Of a DNA stretch of 64,000 nucleotides, positions 53,191 to 64,000 are shown piece after piece; the stretch's first letter is position 1; every line of letters begins with the position of its first letter. The DNA comes from Selaginella moellendorffii (taxonomy: Eukaryota; Streptophyta; Lycopodiopsida; Selaginellales; Selaginellaceae), in contig NW_003314358.1 of NCBI RefSeq assembly GCF_000143415.4, forward strand, positions 188,114 to 252,113, read 5' to 3'. Position numbers and translations under genes: made by a program. The notes under the pieces are model-generated. The model saw only the letters and a program-made list of their open reading frames with translations. It did no database searches and was not told the origin of the DNA.

Positions 53191-53503
53191 AACAAAAAGT
53201 GTGAAGAACACTTACATACCTCCAATAACTTAGGAGCGAAGAAGATAGCAGCAACTTGACCAACACAGGCGTCCTCCCGTGTCCATCGGGTGGAAACTCA
53301 CACAGAAAAAATTTCTTCTAACGATTCTTTGGCCCGCAGATTCTTGATCCCGCGAGCTGTGTTCTTGTGTGACTATAACTTTTACGTAGCCAAAAGTTTG
53401 GCTTGGCTTCTCACGAAATACAATGACTGATTGAAGATTTCTAACACAGTCTGTAAAGAATGATCGAAGTCAGGCACTGATAAGAAAAGAAACCATAAAA
53501 AGC
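53191..53503. other. Convergent 3' flanks
   Basis: The 312 bp between the stop of the AP2 gene and the stop of the minus-strand XK-related gene probably hold both 3' untranslated regions. No gene seen. Confidence 0.5.
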
Positions 53504-55257
53504 TTACCACAAGCCTTCGAAGCCGATGCATGAAGCGCTAGATTTGTTGCCTCTGGCACTTAAATCTTCGTTTTCCTCTTCCTCGGCGAACGAGGACTTC
53601 TTCTCAAGCTTGTTCGCGGTGTAGACATCGAGAACAATGAAAGAAGCGATGGTGATGACGTAGAACAGCAAGCTAAAGCCAAGCAGCGCCTTAAACCACG
53701 AGCAACTCATAAATCTCTGCTTGAACATCCTCTTGTGGATCCGTCTATCCCGAGGTCTCGACCACTCGAGGTAGCAAGGCGTGAGCCAGGTTCTTCCGTG
53801 CGCCCCGCAAACGAAAACGATGACGAGCAAGTCGAGAGAAAAGTGAGCCGCGCTTGCCTTGGCGAGTCGAATTCTGAGTTGTTTGCCTGGCTGGTTGATC
53901 TGCCTTGCATGGCTCACGAGAGGATAGAGCGGCCCCAGAGTGATACTCACGTACGCGTACGAGATGATCTTTAACGCTGTTTTCCAGAAAGGCTGCTCAA
54001 AGTTTGCTTGGATGGTCTCGGGAGCTTGATGTTGGCAATGAGGACCTGTGGCTTCTTCCTGGGCTATCCTTCCACTTTGGCTGGAAGAAGTGGGAGACCT
54101 CAAGAGAATCCAAAACGCGGTCGATGGTACGACTATCACGAGAACCAAGTAGAAGTAGTAGTAGCGAAAGGGTGACGATGAGTGGTAGAATCCCTCTTCG
54201 GTTATGACCTCGAACGCCAGGCTTCTCACGAGCAATGCGGAGACAATGTGTAGTCCTGGATGGATCACAAGAACACCATAAGACAAAGAAAAGAAAAGTA
54301 GAATGGACAACTTACCTCCAGCGATTCCCATGCTCGATCTTCCAAACAGCGTTGCCTTGTCCGAGGTGGTGGCCATAGCCAGGCCACCGTTGTAAGCACC
54401 CGAGAGAAACGAGGCCGCCAGAGAGAGCACGAGAATGGTCGGTGGCTTTGCTCCGGGGCCTGAGAGGTAGCCGAGCTCCGCAAAGACGTGGAACTGGAGA
54501 ACAAGTTGGGGACCCGTTTCTAGCGCTGCCGCGAGGATGTTGTACACGGCATCGATCTCGTTGGATCGCAAGTCCCTCACTCTAGAGCCAAACAAAAATT
54601 AAACTTGTCAGCTCTCAGAAAGAAAACATAGAAAAAACTTGGAACAAGCAAAGTAAAGAATCGCAATTCGCCAAAGAAAAACGAAGAAGAAAGCTTCTAC
54701 TCACGTAGAAAACGAAGACGAAAACCTTCGTGGAGTCCACAGAACTTAGAAAACTAGAACACCCAAGACAATCCGGGAGAAGTTCTCAAGGAAGAGAAAG
54801 AAGAACAAGAAGGAAAGGAAGGAACTCACCCCTGGAGTTGTCCAGTTCTAAAGATGAGCAGCGTGAGCTTCCGGAGGTAGATCACTGGCAGCAAATACGC
54901 GCATTTGACAGCCTCCTTGCTCTTGTCGAGATGGAGATAGAAAACCAGCGCATTGATCACATGAGCTATGGCCATGATCGCGACAATGCCCGGGAAGATC
55001 CCCGGGAACTCGGAGCGCGGCCCTTCCGAGTGGATCCTCACATCGCTGCTCTGGTTGTGGTACTCGAGAATGTAGTACTTCCACGCGGTGGCGATGTTGC
55101 TGCCATACTCGAAGAAGTAAGTAGCGGCGGAGAAGAGAATGGTGGCCGCCACCCACAAATCCGGGGCGTCCGAGGAGGCGCGGCTGCTCAGCGACTTGAG
55201 GAGCGCTTTGAATGAAGATCCCGAGAGAGGAGACGATGGAAAGGAGACGACTGCCAT
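53504..55257 (-). CDS. XK-related-like multi-pass membrane protein
   Basis: Three exons on the minus strand, 55257-54830, 54581-54316 and 54255-53504, join in frame to 481 residues. There are many hydrophobic segments (for example LWVAATILFSAATYFFEY, FPGIVAIMAIAHVINALVFY, TILVLSLAASFLSGAYNGGL, YFYLVLVIVVPSTAFWILL, ALLGFSLLFYVITIASFIVL). The segment ALETGPQLVLQFHVF matches the E/ESAPQLxLQ signature of the animal XK-related family, some members of which act as phospholipid scramblases. Function here is unknown. The 60-nt intron 54256-54315 is open in frame and could be retained. The acidic C-terminal tail (EEEENEDLSARG) is probably cytosolic. The assignment rests on one motif and topology and could be wrong. 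Confidence 0.6.
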
Positions 55258-56152
55258 AGTTCAGAGCTTCGGTTTTCTTGGCTTTCTTGCTTGCATCGAT
55301 GAGAGATTCCGGAGTTTGGCTCCGGAAAAAGAATGGCGACCCAGAAGACCCTTTACACTCTTTTCACTGCCCTCTTGCTGCTTCTCTCGATCGGAGAAAG
55401 AAATCTATCCAAGGAGATGGAAGTTTGAAGCTAGAACAGAGAACGAGAAGAAACTTATCAATGCCTAGGTACCACTTCGCTTCCAAGAAGAGAAAAAAAG
55501 AAGAGTGAGAAAGCTTTCAGCTCACGGATCAAGATTTGATCGAGAGGAAGAACCAAAGACTCAAGTCCAAACTATTTCCACCTACCGCTGCCACTGCTCC
55601 CGACAGCGAAACCTTAGCGAGATTAAAGTCACGAGCTTTTTTAAAAAACAAAGATCTAGCAAAAGAAGCAAAGAAAAACCTCGTTTCTGGAAGAACTTTC
55701 AAGCGATCCACAAGGTATGAACTGACAAAAGCGTGTTCTTCTTCACGAAACTTTTGTGACTGCGGGCGACTGCGGGCGACTGCAAGACAGCAATGTGAAT
55801 CATTCGCGGAACAAAACAGAATTTAAAAAACATACCATGCGAAGATGGATAATCGCGAGGTTGACTCTCGTGTTGACTTTTCAGCAAAGAATGTTCTTGC
55901 GGGAGAATCGTTTACTCTCGTCAAGAACAAAAAATATCAGAGAAAAGAGGACCACAAACATGAACTTGAATTTAGATCCAAAGGAAAAAAAAATTAAAAT
56001 TACACCGACCGGGCTTGTTCTGTTGTGCCTCATCCCGTTGCCAACGCATTCTTATTCTAGATTGTCTTCGTCTTCATCTGGGAGGAACAAGCAGGAGAAA
56101 CCGTGAAAACTTTCCTCTTGCCACTCTCTCGTTTTTTTTTTCTTCCTTTTTT
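55258..56152. other. Gap between the XK-related-like and bZIP genes
   Basis: Purine-rich sequence with no gene seen. It probably holds the leader of the XK-related-like gene and the 3' end of the bZIP gene, both minus strand. Frames such as 55139-55468 and 55536-55826 are Lys/Arg/Ser-rich shadows of AGAA-rich DNA. Confidence 0.5.
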
Positions 56153-57619
56153 CTACCTGCATTGGAAGAAATCCGTTTGCTGTTGCTGCTGCTGCTGCTG
56201 CTGCTGTGGCGAGTTTTTCAATTGCTGGAGCTGCTGCAATTGTTGTGGCGAGAGCTGATGATGAAAGTACTGCTGCTGTTGATGATTCATGAGCTGGTGT
56301 TGGCCGTTTTCTCCCGAGATCTGACCGGTTGCGATCTTCAATCTCTGGACCTCGTCTTTCAATGCGTCGTTTAAAGCTTTAGCAAAAGAACAAAAAAATA
56401 AAAGTTCCATGTGAGAGAGAGAGACAAAAAACATCAGCGCCAAAGCGAGAGTAAAGTAAAAAGCCTACCATCACGAAGCTGGGCTTGCTGCTCCATTGCT
56501 TGCAATCGCAACTTGAGCTCGTTGTTTTCGGTCGTGAGTCCCGCGGTGTCCCTCTAGAAATGCCAAAGATCAGGAATGGATACAGGTGAGGTGACAAACC
56601 TGTAGCATTGTCAGCTGCGCGGACAAAGTCGTAGCTTCGGTCTGGAGGGTCTGGACTTTTCTCTCCAGCTCGGAGATGTATCGCATCTTGCGTTCCTTGG
56701 AGCGAGCAGCGGACTGTCGATTGGCAAGAATCCTGATCCACAGCGACAGCAACTTATCAGCTCCCAAAGCTTCGAACGAGAAAACTAAACCAGCAAAGGC
56801 TGACCTTTTGGCACGCTTTGGATCGACCAAAGCCAGCTCCGCGAGCTTGGCAGCCGCGGCAGCTCGCTTCGCCTCGGCGCTCTCCACATCCAGATCGTGC
56901 TTTAGACTCGAGGATCCATCCATGGAGTTACTGTGCTGGTGCCGGGGCCGCCTCACCGCGTCGGCATTGAATCCTTGCAACGCTCCATCCATGGACAAGC
57001 TCCGCGCGTGGTGGTGGTGGCCTGGCTGCTGGCTGCCCAGTGCCGCGACGCCGCCAGAGTCATGCTTGTTGGAGGCACCGTAAGGCGAGCTCATCTTCTC
57101 CATATCGATGTAGATCGAGAGGAGGTCCTCGCCAACGTCGTCGGAGAGAGCCGGCATCTCGGCGAGATTGCTGGCGGCGCCACCACCTCCACCACCACCG
57201 CCACCACCACTGTTGTTAACTCCATTGTTGGTGTGGAAGTCGGAGAGAGCCTCGGGTAGCCGGAACGCTATCTCGGACTGTGCTCGCCGGTGGTGTCCAA
57301 ATCTCCTCACGGGCTCGCCACTGTTGGTGGAATTGTTGGTAGCGTTGTTGTTAGCGTTGGTGTCCCGGGAAGACGATGGCGGCGAGTATTGTGGAGTGGA
57401 GCTCACGTCCTGCATGGACAGATCCACCGAGAGAGATCGCGCCGGCCGCGAGCTGGACGCGTCGGAGCTCGTCGGCGAGGTAGCCGGCTCCATTTTCAAT
57501 CCAAATCCCGGCCCTCCTCCCCGGGTATCGCCATTGCTGCCGCTCTTCCTAGCGCTGGTGGCGAAATCCGACTGGAGCCTCTCCACGAATGCCTCATAGC
57601 CATCGCCAAGCCCCTCCAT
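56153..57619 (-). CDS. Group I bZIP transcription factor (VIP1/RF2a type)
   Basis: Four exons on the minus strand, 57619-56805, 56732-56600, 56553-56469 and 56376-56153, join in frame to 418 residues. The basic region [20 protein letters not shown] at about 276-295 carries the Lys at the position that marks group I, followed by a heptad Leu zipper ([18 protein letters not shown] and onward). The N-terminal part has HxRxxS sites (HRRAQS at about 110-115, HARSLS at about 204-209), known in VIP1-like proteins as 14-3-3/kinase sites controlling nuclear entry. It also has Gly and Asn runs and an acidic patch. The C-terminus is Gln-rich (about ten Gln in a row). It is expected to shuttle between cytosol and nucleus and bind vascular or osmotic-stress promoters by family analogy. 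Confidence 0.92.
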
Positions 57620-58024
57620 TTGCCCTTCCTGGCCGGATTCTCACACCGACCTGGCCGGGCAACGCGATCGATTCCTAGGGATTGATTCACGCGGCAATCT
57701 ATACCTCCATTGGCCGCTCCAATCGACCTAAGCTCGCTCGCCGCCGCTGCTCCATGGAATTCCCCAGCCCTAGGAGGAGCTCACCCGCGCGCATCACACT
57801 CCTCGTGATTCCCCAAAACCCTCGACGGGGAACTATTGAGAGCGTCCGTACGCGCTGGTCGTGGTACGGACAGAGTGCCAGGCTGGCGGATGAGGTGGAC
57901 CACGGGGCTTAATGGCACGTGTCAGGAGCGACACGTGGCAGTGGGCTTTAGCGCGCTTTTGCCCTAACCCTGGGTTTAGGGTTTTGGGGGAGAAGGCACG
58001 AAATTTCACGAGAGCGCGACGGCG
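57620..58024. promoter_or_regulatory. Bidirectional promoter between bZIP and Alba genes
   Basis: The 405-bp interval separates two divergent starts. It has two ACGT-type elements (GGCACGTGTC near 57914 and GACACGTGGCA near 57930), which are ABRE/G-box cores bound by bZIP factors. It also has a telo-box-like TTTAGGGTTT near 57974, common ahead of translation-related plant genes. The short spacing suggests shared control (inference). Confidence 0.6.
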
Positions 58025-58671
58025 ATGGCGGAGGCGGATTCTGGCGGCGCTGGAGGAGGCGCTGGCGGCGCTAGCACTGGCGCTGGTGGAGGGAGAAAGA
58101 ATAGAATCCAGGTCTCCAACACGAAGAAGCCGCTGTTCTTCTATGTCAATCTCTCCAAGGTGCGTCCGCGGGTCGGGGTTTCTCTCCTTTTTCGCTGATT
58201 CTATGTTTTCCTGGGGCGCTCGGCAGCGATTCATGCAGCAATACGGGGAAGTGGAGCTCTCAGGGCTGGGAATGGGTAAAACTTTCGTTGCAATCGATTT
58301 GCCGGTTTCTTATGGATTTGGAGATGTGAACAGCGATCGCGACCGTCGTCACAGTGGTGGAAATACTCAAGAACAACGGTCTGGCGCTCGAGAAGAGTAA
58401 GAGACTTTGATAAAAGATTTCTCCTTTCATTGCGGCCTTTTTCTCTGTAGAGATCTACACCTCGACGATTGAAATCCAGGACGAGCTTCGGGGGCGCCCA
58501 GTCCAGAAAGCAAAGGTAGCTTGCGTCCACTTCTCTTCTCAATTGGGAAAACCAAATCGTGTGCTCCAGATCGAGATTGTGCTCAAGAAGTCGGACAAAT
58601 TCGACGAGCTCATGGAGAGTGCCGCGGAAGAGAATGGTCCTGGTGCCAATCACCAGCAAACGGAAGCGTAG
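58025..58671 (+). CDS. Alba-family DNA/RNA-binding protein
   Basis: Five exons, 58025-58159, 58227-58275, 58334-58396, 58451-58515 and 58570-58671, join in frame to 137 residues. A Gly/Ala-rich start is followed by the Alba fold: NRIQVSNTKKPLFFYVNLSK, YGEVELSGLGMAIATVVTVV, EILKNNGLALEK, TSTIEIQDELRGRPVQKAKI and EIVLKK. Plant short Alba proteins bind RNA and R-loop DNA. The length matches that class (about 130 residues). The C-terminus is short and acidic/Gln-rich, without the long RGG tail of the larger class. It is divergently arranged with the bZIP gene. Confidence 0.93.
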
Positions 58672-58861
58672 CTAGCGATTTTCATCAACCGAGTGAGTAG
58701 CTAGCAAGCACGAAACGAATGTTGAGTACCTCCTTTTCCAAAGTGGTAAATTTTCTCCCAACTCAAATGTCGATCCGCGTTGTTCCATGAGGAAAACATC
58801 GTAGCGTTTCTGTCAGTCTTTAGGAAACGATCACGTCTAGGATAATGTGAGGAGACAGCCG

Positions 58862-58910
58862 GAGTCAACTAGCGACCCAAATGCTCTACCATAGAGCTAT
58901 GCCTCCATTG
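58862..58910 (-). other. tRNA-like fragment
   Basis: On the minus strand GGAGGCAT is followed by AGCTCTATGGTAGAGC, a well-formed D-arm, but no matching T-arm or 3' acceptor strand follows. It is probably a truncated tRNA-derived sequence. Confidence 0.35.
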
Positions 58911-59449
58911 CCATCTTACATGTGAATGACCACTATCCTTCCGACTAGGAGTATTAAACGTATGAATATACTATAAAACAAATTATAACATTAATTTAGT
59001 TAAGAAATAGTTCTGGTTTGTTTTAGAAAATCTATAAAGGTATAAAAAAATATTTAGAATATCTTCTAGGATATTCTTTAATTCAATTCTTTAACTTTTT
59101 CTAATAAAAGTTTAACATTAATATTCTAATATATCACTAATATAAACCATATTTACCACTCTCTTTCCTTAAATAAAGATTGAGCGATGTGATTGTGATG
59201 AGAAGATTAACAATTATATCTAGACTGGCATTTGATGTTTATTATACTATCCTCAATCTTTATAACTTTTGAGGAAAGAATCAGAGTAATTGCAATATTT
59301 TTAGCTACTAAAGCCTAGGTTAGAGATGTAAGCACTTGCATCTATAAGTACTATAATTGGGGAGCTAAAACAATTGATTAAAAATATTCCAAATACTACT
59401 TTTTAAAAAGTTATATTATAAAATGTTTTATAAATTTAAATTATAGTTT
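58911..59449. other. AT-rich gap
   Basis: No gene, RNA or repeat end recognised. Confidence 0.5.
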
Positions 59450-62375
59450 TATACTCCAAGTGTATGGTTACAATACTATATACTAATATTAGTATAATGG
59501 GATTTTGGTAGCCGTTGAATTAATTTTAATTCAGACCATTTACTCCTATATATAAATTAGGGTTTTTGGGCTAATTGATATAGACATTTCTATATTTCAT
59601 TTCCATATTCCATGCATTTACATTAGTGGAGATGAGAGGCAACATTGATTGTCCTTGATGAGTGTTTGGATTTGAAATTTTACTTTAAATCTAGCTTTTA
59701 TATTGTTTAAATTTCCCTTTTCTTATAATTTTTTCAATTTTTTCTCTTTTGCTTTTTTCTTTTTTGTTCATTTTTATGGTAAAGTAGCAGCCTCTTCCTC
59801 CTTTGACTTTTGAGTAGCAATTGGTGCAATTGCTCAATGCTATATGGCTGCAATTGAACAATTAAACTTAGTTGATGGTGGTATTCATAACACGTGGTAC
59901 AATTCTTTTTACTCTTGTTGTCAATCCTTAAGTTTAGCTAGAGTCCTTCCACAAGAATCCTAGGGTTGATGTGTACCATTAGTTCAATCACTTCACGGTG
60001 ATTGCCACATATAATTCTTGGGATGATGTTTGGTGTTTGTATGAATTTCCTATGTGTCTCTAAGGGATAGCATTGCAATGGTACAATGGTTTGAGTGTAG
60101 TCATTTATAAGGATTGGAGCATTCCCTTGAACGTCTTCAAACACGCATTTGGATATGTTAACGATTATGATGATGCTTTCCAACAATTATATCATCTTTG
60201 TTAAGAGCCATTTGAGTCTATGATATAATTGGCATTTGTTTATGAAGCCTCTTGCTTTGTCCGGAGCCCAATATGTTAAAGTAGATCAATTTAGGAATGT
60301 TGTGGTCAGCACTTCATCAAGATCTTGTAGGATTTATGCATGCATTTGCTCCAGCCACCATTGACAATGCTCTTCACTTGGTATAACGTTATGAGGTGTC
60401 ACTTCTTCCACTTTTTGCCACACGTCTTTCAACTCCACTTCTTATGGGAGATAGTTCTGTTCCAATAGAAGTTGATGTTACTGTTGTCTGAGTTTAAGAA
60501 CAAGGGAAAAGACATACTTGTGGCCATGATGTCCATTGTTAGGCATGTGATGAAATTAGTCACACTTATCGGTGTTATCGGCATTTTTTGGATTGACAAC
60601 CTCCATTTCTTTGGTAGAGACCTTAGCATTAACAATGTCTTGTTAGTGCTACTATAGTAGAAGGTTTAGATATTGAGGTAACCCTTCCATCTCCTTTTCG
60701 AGAGTATCATCAAGGGGTTTACTCGGCATTAGTTAATTTAGTGTTTACTTTCCAAGCTCATTCTTATAACAAAAGGTCTCCTATTATTTTCTCTGTGTTG
60801 GTTGATATAGGTTTGAGTTTATTTTCTATTGCTCGACTTATTGCCATACGTTGCTATTTACATTTATATTGTGTGGTAGAGCCAGATTTCATTCTATATG
60901 GTAATAGCTGTACACACACATGTGCATAGGATGAGGTATACTTAGTTGTGTGTATAGGCAATTTTGAGCTTGAGTTGTAGTTATTGCAAGTGATGTCGAG
61001 TCAAGCTTTTGACCTCATCTTTAGTATGGATTAGTTGCAGTGCAATCATGCCAAATGTGACTTTGAAGCTTCTCCCTCTTGTCTTATACTTATATTTTTT
61101 CAATTCCTCTTACTTTTGTTCCTCTCCATCCTTCTGCTTTTACCTTTACATCCATCACTTTTATCTCCTATTACTTCCTTTTATATTTCCATCTTGTTCC
61201 TCTATTCCCTCTTTCGATCCCTTTGACAATCTTTGTATTGTAGCGGTTGACTAGCTCATGAAGGAGTATATTAATCTCTTTGAATTTGGCCTATTGTTTG
61301 GGGCCAAGATTGCAATACGTCATTTTATTCTAACTAAGGATGCTCATCTAATCAAGATTCCTGTTGTCGTTGGTTGCCAAAAGAGATCAAAATTTTACAT
61401 ACAAACATCAAAGAAATGTTAGAAAAGGGTGTTATTTGAAAGTTGTAGAGTCCTTGGGTATTTGAATATTATCTTGTAATGAAACCTGATGAAAGTATTT
61501 GTTTCTATATCGACTATTGTCTATTAAATGAAGTGATGGTCTTAGGAGTATACCCTCTTCTTCACACTGCTGATCTTTTGAATTATCTAAAGAGAAGCTA
61601 TTAGTTTACCAAGTTAAATCTTGCTTTTGGGTGCTAGCAAGTGTCGAGAAAGATATTCTTAAGACTATTTTTCATATACTATTTGATTTGTACAAATTTT
61701 TAGTGATACTGTTTAGTTAGTTAATGCTCTAGCAATTTTTTAAGGGATGATAGACAAAGTTCTTTGTGATATGCTAGAAGTAACTATTGACTTCATCGAT
61801 AATGTTTTGAGGGGATGCAAGAGGAACATATCCATGATGTTTATAATGTGTTGGATCGGCTATAACAAGTTAGTTTAAAGTTGAAGCAGTTGAAGTGTAT
61901 GTTTGGGTCCAAAGACACAATTTATCTTGGGTACCGTATTTTTTGTAAGGGTTTGCAAGTTAATTTTGACAAACTTGTGGCTATTCTAAAATTCTCTACT
62001 CTGAAGTGTGTGAATGATGTGTAGCCTTCCTAGGCAAAATGTAGTATCTTGGTCATTTTGTTGATCATCTTCTGATTGCACTACACTATTGCAAGTGTTG
62101 CTGAAATTATCAATGTTGTATTTCATCTGGTTTGTGGACTATGAGCCAGTGTTTATATATCTTAAAGAGCTATTAATGACTTCTTCAATTTTGGCATATC
62201 CTAACTACATTTGACCTTTTGTTTTGCGTGTGGATGTTTTTGATATTGGTCTTGGAAGTATATTGATGCAAAAGAGCTTGAGTATGTCTGATTAGTGCCA
62301 TATATCAATTATACATTACAACTAGTGAAGGTTACCACTACTACATTAGCCAATTTGCTAAGTCAAATACTCATC
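59450..62375 (+). mobile_element. Degenerate Ty3/Gypsy retrotransposon
   Basis: It begins with an AT-rich LTR-like segment (about 59450-59700). A gag-like region follows at about 59930-60350 (LVHINPRI and other frames on either strand are shadows). The protease motif VDIGLSLFSIARL lies at 60741-60929, a reverse transcriptase lead-in at about 61255-61450, and a palm-region remnant (LEVTIDFIDNVL, with YIDD lost) near 61770-61810. Stops are frequent. At 60112-60116 the site GATTG is uninterrupted, so this copy is the empty-site counterpart of 21094-30134. It joins a family A leader at about 62376. Confidence 0.7.
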
Positions 62376-63306
62376 TAGATCACATCCTCAACTTTTTAAG
62401 AAAAACCTTATACTATTTCCAAGATCCCAAAGTCATTCCCTTACTAGCCCTTTTCTATCCACCATATTGTGTATAAGTTCATACATGAACTAGAGTGGAG
62501 AGCATTGTCCTCCCGATGCTACTCCTCAAGGATAGGCCCAATCTTTGGACCTTTCGATGCCAATACAAGTGGTGATATACTTAGCCACAAATAAAAGTCA
62601 GACTAAGGAACAATTTTGATACCAAGTTATAAGTGATTAAATTTTCTATTTACTTTAGTCACTTAATCACACCTTTAACCATATAGAAGAGTCTCACTTA
62701 TGAGCTTCATAAGTTTTATTCCCGATTTGGGGATATGCTAGCCTCGAGAATGACATCTATGCCTCTCAGCCTTTGCACTTGGTCCAAGTGCTCCACATGT
62801 CCAATCTCATGACCAACACTTAAAGGTATTATAAACATATTAGCTTATTACGCTAAGGCTATATCCACTAATCTTTGTCACACCGGTGGTCCAAGATCAC
62901 TTGCAGCATAGTCCCATCTCTCAAAGACTAGTCCATCTGTCCATGAGTGGTCATCTTATGACCACATTTTAGCATCCTTAGGATGTTAGAAGACATGAGG
63001 AACACCCTTCCCCAATGTCCCTACTTTAGTTCCCACAAAGTCCTATCCATGGCTATGTTCACCAACACTGCCACGAGGTCAAGGCTCAAAGGCCTAACCA
63101 CTAAATCCCATTGTCCTTTGGGACTTCCTTACCATGTAACTGTATCCTTGGTCATTACATTAGAGGACTACTCCTCTTCCTTTCCATAATCTAGGACTTT
63201 GGAACAACATTTTGGAACACCGTACGTGAGCTTTGTGGGTACTCTCCCCACCTTTTGCCTTTGGGTGCCTTAGTTATGGGACTAAAACGAGGTTTTGTTG
63301 AGCCAT

Positions 63307-63531
63307 TGTAGTGCACATGGTTTTGACCCTTTATCATATGGTGATTTACCATAGGATAACACCACGAAGCGGACCTGAACCTCAGGTTCCACACCACGTT
63401 CCTTTGGACATGCCACGTGTACTGTGACACATGGCATTTGTCACGTGGCACAAAGAGGGTTTAGGTTCCGCTTCGTGGTGTTATCGTATGGTAAGTCACC
63501 ATAGGATAAAGGCAAAACCACGTGCGCTACA
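63307..63531. mobile_element. 225-bp fold-back element made from family B LTR ends
   Basis: It begins TGTAGTGCACATGGTT and ends AACCACGTGCGCTACA, so its ends are inverted repeats of the last 60-70 bp of the family B LTR. The right part continues as LTR 3' sequence, including CACGTGGCA words. It is flanked by 5-bp duplications GCCAT at 63302-63306 and 63532-63536. The uninterrupted counterpart in the other family A LTR lies near 1640-1660 (GTTGAGCCACACTAGG). It has no coding capacity, so it must move with borrowed proteins. Confidence 0.7.
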
Positions 63532-63921
63532 GCCATGCTACATATCCAAGTAGGTAATGCCACCCATATTTAGATTGGGAGCATTGACCATTCGATCTCC
63601 TAGGGGAGTTAGAGCTAGCTCTTGAACACTTCACCAAGCTACCTCATTTGTCTGTCTATATTCACTTTAGCCTTGGACTCCTTAATAGTTATATCATCAC
63701 CCAACATGTGAGTATAACCTTCCTTGGTCATATTAGCCTTTCCTAGCTAAACTAGCTCCATTGGAGTCCTCCCTCTACTATACTTTTGGAGCTCACCAAA
63801 CCCCCTAGGGTTTAGGAGATGAATGTTTTGGGCTTTCACCCTCGAACTTGGACTCGGACTCAGATCTGGTCTCGGTCTTGTTCTCAGTCTCAGTCTAGGT
63901 CTCGGTCTCAGTCTCTTTCTA

Positions 63922-64000
63922 TAGCGCATGTGGTTTTAACCCTTTATCCTATGATGATTTACCATAGAATAACACCACGAAGCAGAATCTAAACCCTCTT
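63922..64000 (-). repeat. Reversed family B LTR 3' end, cut by the window edge
   Basis: It begins TATAGCGCATGTGGTT and continues through ATGATTTACCAT and AACACCACGAAGC to the window end. On the minus strand this matches the last 80 bp or so of the family B LTR. It could be a solo LTR, a full element or another fold-back unit; the missing part decides. Confidence 0.65.

Larger units (their letters stand above)
62376..64000 (-). mobile_element. Family A element, leader and 5' LTR, reversed
   Basis: Bases 62376-62626 match the family A leader at 709-956, including a mutated primer site. The LTR starts at about 62629 (end altered from TGTAAG to TATAAG) and runs past the window edge. It is interrupted by a fold-back element at 63307-63531 and by a family B LTR end from about 63922. 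Its minisatellite is reduced to a short stretch at about 63840-63910. It is more diverged than the copy at 1-2574. Confidence 0.7.

Noticed and set aside
58862-58910. A functional second tRNA gene
   Set aside because: Only the acceptor 5' strand and D-arm are convincing; T-arm and 3' strand are missing.

Overview
The window looks like nuclear DNA of a small-genome, spore-bearing land plant, and a lycophyte such as Selaginella fits best. That is my inference. It rests on plant-type genes (AUX1/LAX permeases, a two-AP2-domain factor, a group I bZIP, Alba, a PLS-class PPR protein), introns of only about 40-115 nt, and dense retrotransposons between compact gene islands. It is not prokaryotic.

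Layout. 1-5370: LTR-retrotransposon debris ('family A'), with two LTRs head to head and truncated LTR units in tandem. 5371-6730: AT-rich, no gene seen. 6733-19637: an accessory block of about 13 kb. It holds a minus-strand gene set (ParB-like/acidic protein, Pro/Thr-rich ORF, FCP1-like HAD phosphatase), a diverged plus-strand gene of the DUF7869/transposase-like type, and about 25 copies of one short interrupted palindrome, several of them inside tiny introns. 19640-30360: a three-level nest. An old Ty3/Gypsy fragment was hit by a family A LTR (target duplication GATTG), which was hit by a very young non-autonomous LTR retrotransposon ('family B', duplication GAGAT, two LTR differences seen). 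30455-39050: a PPR gene and its decayed inverted copy, separated by Gypsy debris and an AT-rich lectin-like ORF. 39842-41257: an unrecognised gene with 20-residue repeats. 44032-48078: two tandem AUX1/LAX auxin permease genes. 48390-49798: a small secreted peptide gene with two decayed copies. 49968-50039: tRNA-Pro(AGG). 51326-58671: AP2 factor, XK-related membrane protein, bZIP and Alba genes. 59450-64000: degenerate Gypsy element, then another family A element carrying a 225-bp fold-back element and the edge of a family B LTR.

The strongest candidate for something undescribed is the 6.7-19.6 kb block. A dispersed 24-bp palindrome (half-site AATGGCRTG around a GGCC centre) is restricted to it, occurs between genes, in coding sequence and in 38-54 nt introns, and lies beside a gene whose product carries a ParB-like GQHS motif. 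I read it as a large mobile or domesticated element with its own recognition sites or introner-like introns. That reading is inference and needs searches I cannot run. The conserved host genes at 44-59 kb look intact, and their reconstructed exons join in frame.
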